Assembly (NCBI GenBank): GCA_003519545.1
Contig: DOWN01000289.1
Location: 1 to 17,910 of the forward strand
Direction: 5' to 3'
DNA length: 17,910 bases
From: Bacteroidota bacterium
Lineage (GTDB): Bacteria; Bacteroidota; Ignavibacteria; Tepidaquicellales; Tepidaquicellaceae
This document shows positions 1-6,116 of this stretch, piece after piece (positions within the stretch are counted from its first letter, which is position 1; every line of letters begins with the position of its first letter). The notes beneath the pieces were generated by a model that was not told where the DNA came from, ran no database searches, and saw nothing but the letters and a program-made list of their open reading frames with translations. The position numbers were made by a program, and so were the translations under genes.

Positions 1-259
1 GCATATTATAATGCTGCGTCAAACCGTAAAGAAAAAGACCCGGCTTATTATAAAAATATTTTTCAAATGAAAGTGGAGCTTCTCCAAAAATCACTAGCCT
101 GATTTGAATATTCTTGCGATCAAATTCTTTTATAATATCCAACCACCTTTGATCAATTTCGATGGCTGTTTGTTCAAAATTTGAGATGAGAAAATCAGAG
201 TTTTTTTCAAAATCTTTCTGATAAAAATCATGAATCAAGTCAATTTGATTGGAGGTCAT
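1..259 (-). CDS. Partial hypothetical protein with UDG-like motif (N-terminal 86 residues)
   Basis: The frame is open from ATG at 259-257 to the window edge, so only the first 86 residues are present. An N-terminal helical stretch (residues 1-50) leads into a hydrophobic strand, RLVIFGEAP (54-62), followed shortly by FY at 69-70. A strand ending in GE, a proline and a nearby aromatic FY pair resembles the first active-site loop of uracil-DNA-glycosylase-fold proteins. The catalytic C-terminal motif would lie outside the window, so this is only a fold suggestion. There is no Shine-Dalgarno site, which is normal for Bacteroidota. The gene lies downstream of, and in the same direction as, the beta-helix gene. 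The spacer of 167 bases between them contains inverted repeats, so co-transcription is uncertain. Confidence 0.7.
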   Translation of the reverse strand, partial: MTSNQIDLIHDFYQKDFEKNSDFLISNFEQTAIEIDQRWLDIIKEFDRKNIQIRLVIFGEAPLSFEKYFYNKPGLFLYGLTQHYNM

Positions 260-323
260 ATAATAATCAATTATTAATTAATAAAGCAGCAGGTCATTTA
301 CGATTAATTAATATTTGAATTAA

Positions 324-399
324 AAACCTAAATCTGGTTCTAAATTAATCAATTAAGTTAGTTTGAATTTTAGGTTTCTAATCAACTATAATTATAGTT
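324..399. repeat. Inverted repeats in the spacer after the beta-helix gene
   Basis: Two dyads are visible. AAACCTAAA at 324-332 pairs with TTTAGGTTT at 369-377. A perfect 16-bp palindrome, AACTATAATTATAGTT, lies at 384-399, 28 bases beyond the stop codon of the beta-helix gene. No T-run follows in the minus direction, so this is not a standard intrinsic terminator. It could end transcription weakly or bind a regulator. Confidence 0.45.
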
Positions 400-426
400 T
401 ATCAAAACTATAAATAGTAATTCTAT

Positions 427-2070
427 TTACTTCAATATCAATGACTGCAGAATTGTAAACAATAATGATGCTGAAATATTATTAGTTATTGAAATTCCGC
501 ATTCAGCTAAGAATGTAACAATGCCCGAATTATCCAATTTTTTATCCAAATTGGATAACTTATCTTTTATTAATTGTAAGTCAAGTCTTTGATTAATCAG
601 AAAATCTTTAATTTCATTAAATTGTGATTCACTAGCGTTAAACTTTGGTTCATTAGTTAATTGCTCAATAATAAAAGTTGATGGATTTATAAGTTTAATT
701 GTTGAAGGAACATGTGTATCAAGTTTAACGTTTAACGGCGAATTGATAATTAAATTGATTGACTTTGGAGTTAGGAATCTACATAGGATCTGATCAATTT
801 CTTTGAATGCATTTTTGTTTTCAAGAGAAAACTCCAAAAAATGCATCAACTGAGTTTTTAAATACAATAAGGTTGAATTTTTTCCGATTTTCAAAAGAGT
901 GTTTTCTAAAGCTTTATGTTGCAGCTTGTAAAACTCCTCTAAATCTTGAATAACATCAGAACTATAATTAACGATTAAATCATTTTTTGATTTTCTGAAT
1001 GAAAACTCAATTTTAATATTTTCTCTACTTTCTAGAATATTCTTTATGTTTGTAATTAAATCAAATAAGAAAATTTCGTTTAATTTAGAATATAAAAATT
1101 TATCACTAAAATAAAACTTATAAACTTCTGTGTCTTTGCCTAACTTTATTCTTCTTGTTTGCAATAATTGAACAAGATTTTCTTTTATTTCAGAATTAAG
1201 CAAAGTTAGATTTGCCGTTTCAAAATAAATAAATCCTGACTCACTAAAACTACTTTCATCAATATTAAGTACTACCTCCTGCTTAAATATTTTATTCTTT
1301 CTTGATCTTCCGATAAACTCAACATTTCCTGAAATTGAAATGTCCTGCATATAAAATTCATTATTTATGCAAGTCTTTCTAAAGGATAATAGGTCATTAA
1401 CTTCCAAATTTTCAAAGATTAGTTGGCCCATAAAAACTGATTTCTCAAAAGTCACTTTACCATTAGTTGTACCTGAAAAAATATTTATACATGCAGAATT
1501 AGAAAAATTACAATAATCAAATATTGTGTAGGAATCGAAACAAACATTTTTTATAGTAAATTGCTGAGCAAAAAGTGCAGAATTCATATCACATATTTTG
1601 TAAAAATGTGATGCAATTACATTAAAGTTCCCCATAAATCTTGACCTATCGCAAGATGTAAAAACATTATAAAACCTGGCATTTGTAATGTTGGTATCAC
1701 CTTTAACAACTAGGTTATCGGCAAAAAATTCACTTTCAAAAGTGCAATTATTAATAACAAACTCTTCCGCAATAACTGAATCACTTAAATTTATTGTTTT
1801 ATGTAAGGTTTTCCCGTCAATTTCGAAAGAATTTATTTCCAATCCTCGTAAATCAATCAAAAAAATAGAATCTTCATTATTACAATAATTAATATACTCA
1901 CTAATAATTAGCTCTTTAAGTGGAATTAATTCGTTATCAGCGGAGTGTAAAATGCAATACCCGTCAGAATCCTCCGATGTTGGAATTTTTAATTGATCCA
2001 ATATGCTCTGAAAATAACATGATTCATCCGGAACTGTAACAAACTTTGTTTTAAACTTATATTTACACAT
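427..2070 (-). CDS. Pentapeptide-like beta-helix protein with hydrophobic C-terminus, function unknown
   Basis: This 547-residue protein has no recognisable catalytic motif. Residues about 75-300 show a regular recurrence of Phe, Ile and Val about every 5-10 residues with Asn/Ser/Cys turns (for example CTFES, SRFMG, SHFYK, CNFSN, SVFMG). This is the pattern of a right-handed beta-helix of pentapeptide-repeat-like type. A charged alpha/beta region follows (about 310-400). The end has a Lys/Leu/Asp heptad-like helix (about 485-520) and a hydrophobic, small-residue-rich tail (about 522-547) that could insert in or lie on a membrane. The gene starts 99 bases after the hsdM stop on the same strand and could be the last gene of the R-M operon. 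Its base composition is visibly more AT-rich than hsdM. A toxic effector or an anti-restriction DNA mimic are possible roles, but nothing in the sequence decides between them. Confidence 0.8.
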   Translation of the reverse strand: MCKYKFKTKFVTVPDESCYFQSILDQLKIPTSEDSDGYCILHSADNELIPLKELIISEYINYCNNEDSIFLIDLRGLEINSFEIDGKTLHKTINLSDSVIAEEFVINNCTFESEFFADNLVVKGDTNITNARFYNVFTSCDRSRFMGNFNVIASHFYKICDMNSALFAQQFTIKNVCFDSYTIFDYCNFSNSACINIFSGTTNGKVTFEKSVFMGQLIFENLEVNDLLSFRKTCINNEFYMQDISISGNVEFIGRSRKNKIFKQEVVLNIDESSFSESGFIYFETANLTLLNSEIKENLVQLLQTRRIKLGKDTEVYKFYFSDKFLYSKLNEIFLFDLITNIKNILESRENIKIEFSFRKSKNDLIVNYSSDVIQDLEEFYKLQHKALENTLLKIGKNSTLLYLKTQLMHFLEFSLENKNAFKEIDQILCRFLTPKSINLIINSPLNVKLDTHVPSTIKLINPSTFIIEQLTNEPKFNASESQFNEIKDFLINQRLDLQLIKDKLSNLDKKLDNSGIVTFLAECGISITNNISASLLFTILQSLILK

Positions 2071-2169
2071 ACAAACTTCACTTAAATAAATAATGTCTAA
2101 AGCCTAAAAATTGCTCATGGATTGCCCGAATCCTTGCCCTTACCATCCTATCCACATCCCATTCCCCCC

Positions 2170-3789
2170 CTACAAAGTCGGCAATCCCAATTCCTTCAAA
2201 AATTCGTTATGCTTCTCCGTATTCACCCTGATACTTTCTTCAATTGCCGTCAACTTTTTATTCACTTCCAATAAGTCAATTTTCACTTCATCCACGGAAG
2301 TGCTCACATATCGTGAAATATTCAGATTATAGCCGTTGTTTTCGATTTCATCCATATTGACCTTTCGTGAATACCGTTCTATATCTCTGCGGTATTTATA
2401 AGTATCTACAATTTTTTCAATATGATCATTACTTAAACTATTTTGTCGCTTGCCTTTTTCAAAATACTCGCTGGCATTGATAAAAAGCACATCATCTTCT
2501 TTTTTGCATTTTTTCAAAACCAGGATGCAAACAGGAATTCCGGTAGAATAAAACAGATTGGAAGGTAAACCAATGACGGTATCAATATAATTGTCTTTTA
2601 AAAGCTTCGTTCGTATCCTTTCTTCTGCACCGCCACGGAATAATACCCCATGCGGTACTATGATGGCCATAGTACCTTCTTTGGCTAAAAAGTGAAAACC
2701 ATGTAATATAAAAGCAAAGTCCGCAGCAGATTTTGGAGCTAAGCCATAACTCTTGAAACGAAAGTCATCTGCAATGGTATCAGTTGGCTCCCATCGCAAG
2801 CTGAATGGCGGATTGGCTACAATAGCATCAAATTCCATTTTCCTGGAAGGGTTCATTTCATTGAGTATATCCCAATGATTGAGCAATGTATCACCATGAA
2901 ATATCTCAAACTCAGAATCTTTCATGCCGTGTAAAAGCATGTTCATCCGGGCAAGGTTGTAGGTCGTGATGTTTTTTTCCTGTCCGTAAATTTTACCAAT
3001 GATACCTTTTCCATTAGTTTCCCTATTCAATTTATTTCTGACATTGAGCAAAAGTGACCCGGACCCACATGCAAAATCAAGTACTTTGTCCAATTTTAAT
3101 TTTGGACCTGATGCAGGATCCTGACTGTCCAGAATTACAATTTTAGAAAGTATCGAAGATATTTGCTGAGGTGTATAAAACTCTCCCGCTTTCTTGCCTG
3201 AACCTGCAGCAAACTGGCCTATCAAATATTCATAAGCATCACCCAATGTGTCCGAATCCGTAGAGAATTCAGCAATTCCTTCAGCAATTTTCTGAATGAT
3301 GCTGCAAAGTTTTTTATTTCTTTCGGTCGAAGTTTTGCCTAATTTCTCTGAATTCAGGTTGATCTCTGAAAACAAACCCTGAAAAGTACTTTCAAACGAG
3401 TCGTTTTCAATGTACCGTAAACCATCTTCCAATGTTATAAGTAGGTCATTGTGGTGCGTCCTAGCCATTTCAGCAATATTGCTCCACAAATGCTGAGGCT
3501 TGATAACATAATGCACTTTGCGGCGCATTTGTTTTTCGAAATCGGGGACATCTGCTTTATTAGCTGCATACCATACAGACAAAGGTATCCGCTTATCATT
3601 TTCTTGCAACTTAGGATAGTCTGAACCCAATTCCTTTTTTGCCGATTCTTCGTAGTTAAAAGATAAATATCTCAGGAAGAGAAATGAAAGCATGTAATCA
3701 CGGAAATCATCTGCGTTCATTGCACCACGCAATTGGTCAGCTATATGCCAAAGGGTTTTTCCAAGTTGTTGTTGATTTTTTTGTGTCAT
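2170..3789 (-). CDS. hsdM: Type I restriction-modification system, N6-adenine methyltransferase subunit HsdM
   Basis: HsdM forms the M2S core that methylates adenine at the site chosen by HsdS, using S-adenosylmethionine. The 539 residues match the usual family length. In order: the helical HsdM N-terminal domain (about 10-150, with LWHIADQLRG and FLFLRYLS), the GEFYTP motif (202-207), the SAM-binding motif I DFACGSG (238-244), and the catalytic motif IV NPPF (326-329) that places the target adenine. A helical C-terminus follows for contact with HsdS. The ATG at 3789 puts the N-terminal domain in its normal place. The gene is last in the R-M order R-S-M, separated from hsdS by the KilA-N remnant. 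No disruption is visible, so it should be active. Confidence 0.96.
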   Translation of the reverse strand: MTQKNQQQLGKTLWHIADQLRGAMNADDFRDYMLSFLFLRYLSFNYEESAKKELGSDYPKLQENDKRIPLSVWYAANKADVPDFEKQMRRKVHYVIKPQHLWSNIAEMARTHHNDLLITLEDGLRYIENDSFESTFQGLFSEINLNSEKLGKTSTERNKKLCSIIQKIAEGIAEFSTDSDTLGDAYEYLIGQFAAGSGKKAGEFYTPQQISSILSKIVILDSQDPASGPKLKLDKVLDFACGSGSLLLNVRNKLNRETNGKGIIGKIYGQEKNITTYNLARMNMLLHGMKDSEFEIFHGDTLLNHWDILNEMNPSRKMEFDAIVANPPFSLRWEPTDTIADDFRFKSYGLAPKSAADFAFILHGFHFLAKEGTMAIIVPHGVLFRGGAEERIRTKLLKDNYIDTVIGLPSNLFYSTGIPVCILVLKKCKKEDDVLFINASEYFEKGKRQNSLSNDHIEKIVDTYKYRRDIERYSRKVNMDEIENNGYNLNISRYVSTSVDEVKIDLLEVNKKLTAIEESIRVNTEKHNEFLKELGLPTL

Positions 3790-3795
3790 TTACTT

Positions 3796-4101
3796 TTAAT
3801 ATTTCCGTTTTTCGACATCAATCAGCACTTTCATCTCGTAAATGGCGATTTGATTGAGCTTGATTAGGAGTTTGTTTTTTCAGTCCATTGCTTAACCGAC
3901 AGGTTAAATCTGTTTAATCCGTCAGCATTTTTAATTCCTTCGAATTCGGGGCAATTAAAATCCGGGTTATATTTGTCTTCCAACATACCAATAAATTCTT
4001 TTGTATTTTTATTTCTTTACCAAATTAATTAACGAGATATAGTCGTTTTCTTTAATTTTTATAACTGTTATTTCCGTTTTATTTACATTAATTTTAGCCA
4101 T
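3796..4101 (-). pseudogene. Remnant of a KilA-N domain protein gene
   Basis: Three pieces in different frames match the layout of Bacteroidota KilA-N proteins that often sit inside Type I R-M operons. Piece 1 starts at ATG 4101 and reads 30 codons, MAKINVNKTEITVI then ENDYISL, to a TAA. Piece 2, in the next frame, contains NPDFNCPEFEGIKNADGLNR and ends in WTEKTNS. Piece 3 contains LIKLNQIAIYEMKVL and stops at 3796-3798. The family protein is several hundred residues long, so frameshifts and large internal deletions have removed most of it. The family assignment rests on remembered motifs. The 120 bases between this remnant and the hsdS stop hold no clear gene, only a short open stretch reading PLEFDGFKLIIQK. 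Confidence 0.7.
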
Positions 4102-4221
4102 CTATTTTTGAATTATTAGTTTAAACCCATCGAATTCGAGAGGTTTAATTGGTTGAATTCGAATACTCAGAAACTAAATATTTTTATTCAAAAATCATCG
4201 TCCGTCATTTCTTGACTAAGA

Positions 4222-5589
4222 TCACTGTTCAGACATTTGCGGGAACAACCCCTGCATCAACCCCTTTTTATGCAACTTTAATTGCTCTATCTTATCTGCT
4301 TGTGTGGTGATTATAGCATCTAAGGATGAAAGGCATGAGGCGATTTTTTGTTGTTCTTTTTTAGACTTTGGTACAATTATTTTATACTTTTCAAAGTCTT
4401 TTTGATATAAGTGAACAATTGAAGAGCCACCTGATAATCTATCTAAGAAGGATGTAAACCTTTGGCTTAAAAAAGAATGAAATATAAACTCAGGATTATT
4501 TTTATTAATATCAACTCTAAGTCTAAAAATACCATTATTTAGTGTTGATTTTCGATTGTTCAGATTTTCCACGTATGCTACTTTACCAATGCTTCCATCT
4601 TTAGTGATTAAAATATCACAATTTTGTAGTATTATGTTTTCATCTTGAATGTACCTTTCATAACTTACATATTTTACTTTTTCCCAATCAATCTTATTGT
4701 TTATAAAATCAGTTCCAGTCACTAAAAAGTAAATTCCCTCAACTAAATGTTCTTCCTTTCTTAAATTTTGCCAACCAATCCTTGCTTTCAAAGATGCGAT
4801 ATCAAGAATATTTATCTCCACCCATACTTCATCTTTCAAAAACTCTGGAAAACGATATTTCGGAATATTGTCTGAATTAGGATTTTTAGGATTGGTTGAT
4901 TTAAGGATTTTCTTACTGGCGTTTTCAGAAATCCTATAATCCATTAATTCTGTAAATCCTAATTCAGACAGTTGCGGAAAAAGATTTTGCATCAATCCTT
5001 TTTTGTGGTCTTTGAGCAGTTCCAACTTTTGTGTATGCGCTGCAATGACTTCATCTAAGGAAGAAAGGCAGGAGGCGATTTTTTGTTGTTCGTCTTTATT
5101 AGGACAAGCTACTTTAATCTTTACTATTTCATTTTTACCAATTTCGGGAAATGTTGACCCTGAAGCTTTTTTTATAAGCTCATTTTTATGTTGGATTATC
5201 CAATAATACCAAAAAGTATTAACTTCTGAGTTCTTGACTACTAAAGATTGAAAACCTTGGTTTGTCGTACACTCAAAATTTGAGATGGCAATATCCCCTA
5301 TAGTAGCCCTTGTGGTTATTAATAAAGCACCTTTGGGTAGTAATTTTGCAGAAGAATTTTTCAATCCTTCCTCAGAAATTGTCCTAATGCTATTTCCAAG
5401 GATTCCTTCCTTAACTTCTGTTGGTGTATACCATTGAATTCCGCCATTCCAGTACTCTTGGATATTTGTATCAGGCGTGCCACCACTTGTAAAATCCCCA
5501 ATATCACCCAAAATTTTTGTATACCATTCCCCACAATAAATAAACTCAGGAAAACGCAATTCTGGTATCATTTTTTTCTCCTTACTCAT
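4222..5589 (-). CDS. hsdS: Type I restriction-modification system, specificity subunit HsdS
   Basis: HsdS recognises a bipartite DNA site through two target-recognition domains (TRDs) and scaffolds HsdM and HsdR. The 455 residues form two similar halves. Each starts with a short block (IPELRFPEF 8-16; IPKYRFPEF 242-250), has a variable TRD (about 20-160; about 255-405), and ends in a conserved helix with EQQKIASCLSSLD and HKKGLM. Residues 207-240 between the halves are an inserted mini-element, described separately. ATG 5589 overlaps the upstream stop as ATGA. ATG 5571 (Met7) is a credible alternative because GGAG lies six bases before it, a strong Shine-Dalgarno site for this genome. The last residues, MSEQ, share the DNA octamer TGTCTGAA with the element ends. 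Both TRDs look intact. Confidence 0.95.
   Translation of the reverse strand: MSKEKKMIPELRFPEFIYCGEWYTKILGDIGDFTSGGTPDTNIQEYWNGGIQWYTPTEVKEGILGNSIRTISEEGLKNSSAKLLPKGALLITTRATIGDIAISNFECTTNQGFQSLVVKNSEVNTFWYYWIIQHKNELIKKASGSTFPEIGKNEIVKIKVACPNKDEQQKIASCLSSLDEVIAAHTQKLELLKDHKKGLMQNLFPQLSELGFTELMDYRISENASKKILKSTNPKNPNSDNIPKYRFPEFLKDEVWVEINILDIASLKARIGWQNLRKEEHLVEGIYFLVTGTDFINNKIDWEKVKYVSYERYIQDENIILQNCDILITKDGSIGKVAYVENLNNRKSTLNNGIFRLRVDINKNNPEFIFHSFLSQRFTSFLDRLSGGSSIVHLYQKDFEKYKIIVPKSKKEQQKIASCLSSLDAIITTQADKIEQLKLHKKGLMQGLFPQMSEQ
4318..4356. repeat. Direct repeat copy 1 in hsdS (second conserved region)
   Basis: These 39 bases match 5053-5091 at 37 positions. They encode the EQQKIASCLSSLD segment of the second conserved region. 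The copies are 735 bases apart, exactly 245 codons, so recombination between them would keep the frame and remove one TRD. Confidence 0.85.
4869..4970. mobile_element. 102-bp miniature inverted-repeat element inserted in frame in hsdS
   Basis: Perfect 17-bp inverted repeats, TGTCTGAATTAGGATTT at 4869-4885 and its reverse complement at 4954-4970, bound 102 bases (34 codons) with no stop in the hsdS frame. The encoded segment (HsdS residues 207-240) begins SELGFTELMDYRI and ends KKILKSTNPKNPNSD. These match the first residues (SELRFLRLNDDRI) and last residues (KKILQSSNPDNLNSD) of the neighbouring GxxExxY protein. It therefore looks like that element with its centre deleted. TTCCG occurs close to both ends but is not a convincing target duplication. 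It lies in the linker between the two TRDs, where extra residues should be tolerated. Confidence 0.7.
5053..5091. repeat. Direct repeat copy 2 in hsdS (central conserved region)
   Basis: This is the partner of 4318-4356 (37 of 39 identical). It encodes the first-half copy of the EQQKIASCLSSLD helix of HsdS. The similarity reflects the internal duplication typical of two-TRD specificity subunits. Confidence 0.85.
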
Positions 5590-6116
5590 CTGTCTGAATT
5601 AAGATTATCGGGATTTGAAGATTGAAGGATTTTTTTATTTGAATTTTCCGGAATCTTATCATCATTTATTTCCTTCCATACCAATTCAGACGGATTATTT
5701 TCAGGATGATTCACATTATACACTCTTTTAAATTCCAGACTTTTCGCTCCAAAATTGATCAAAAGTCCGATCGGTAGGTAATATGCCTGGCAATAATTCA
5801 TAGCCTGAGCCAGGTGGACATCTTCTAATTTTATTAGCGCTTTGAGTTCCACCATAATACTATCTTCCACAAAAAAATCAACTCTGCGTGTTCCGATCTC
5901 AATACCTTCATAAAATATGGCCATCTCCATCTCTCGCTGAAAACTCAATCCCTGTTTGTCCATTTCAATGGCCAACGCACGTTGGTAAATGACTTCCTGA
6001 AAACCATTACCCAATGTACTGTGAACTTTCATAGCACAACCAATAATCTTATGCGTCAATTTTTCGTATTTCACTATCCTATCATCATTTAATCTTAAAA
6101 ATCTTAATTCAGACAA
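5586..6116 (-). CDS. GxxExxY family protein, PD-(D/E)XK nuclease-like
   Basis: The 176-residue protein carries the family signature GFQEVIY (Gly38, Glu41, Tyr44) and a PD-(D/E)XK-like core: Asp80 in RVDFFV and Glu90-Leu-Lys92 in MVELKA. The fold suggests a nuclease or nucleic-acid-binding role, but the function of the family is not established to my knowledge. The frame opens with TTG at 6116, directly after the hsdR stop. GTG at 6074 (residue 15) is an alternative start. The stop overlaps the hsdS ATG as ATGA. The N-terminal 14 and C-terminal roughly 20 residues are encoded by the ends of the surrounding inverted-repeat element, and are mirrored inside HsdS. It is therefore probably cargo of that element rather than an original R-M gene. 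Confidence 0.85.
   Translation of the reverse strand: MSELRFLRLNDDRIVKYEKLTHKIIGCAMKVHSTLGNGFQEVIYQRALAIEMDKQGLSFQREMEMAIFYEGIEIGTRRVDFFVEDSIMVELKALIKLEDVHLAQAMNYCQAYYLPIGLLINFGAKSLEFKRVYNVNHPENNPSELVWKEINDDKIPENSNKKILQSSNPDNLNSDR
5591..6115. mobile_element. 525-bp inverted-repeat element carrying the GxxExxY gene
   Basis: Perfect 16-bp inverted repeats, TGTCTGAATTAAGATT at 5591-5606 and its reverse complement at 6100-6115, bound the unit. One base outside each end lies the same octamer TTACTCAT (5582-5589 and 6117-6124). On the coding strand this octamer is ATGAGTAA. The right copy supplies the hsdR stop codon and the left copy the hsdS start codon. Removing the unit and one octamer joins hsdR and hsdS with an 8-base overlap, a natural operon junction. 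This supports insertion with an 8-bp target duplication. No transposase is encoded, only the GxxExxY protein. Confidence 0.7.

Noticed and set aside
4861..4979. Target-site duplication around the 102-bp element in hsdS
   Set aside because: Only TTCCG is shared near both ends at unequal distance; too short to claim.
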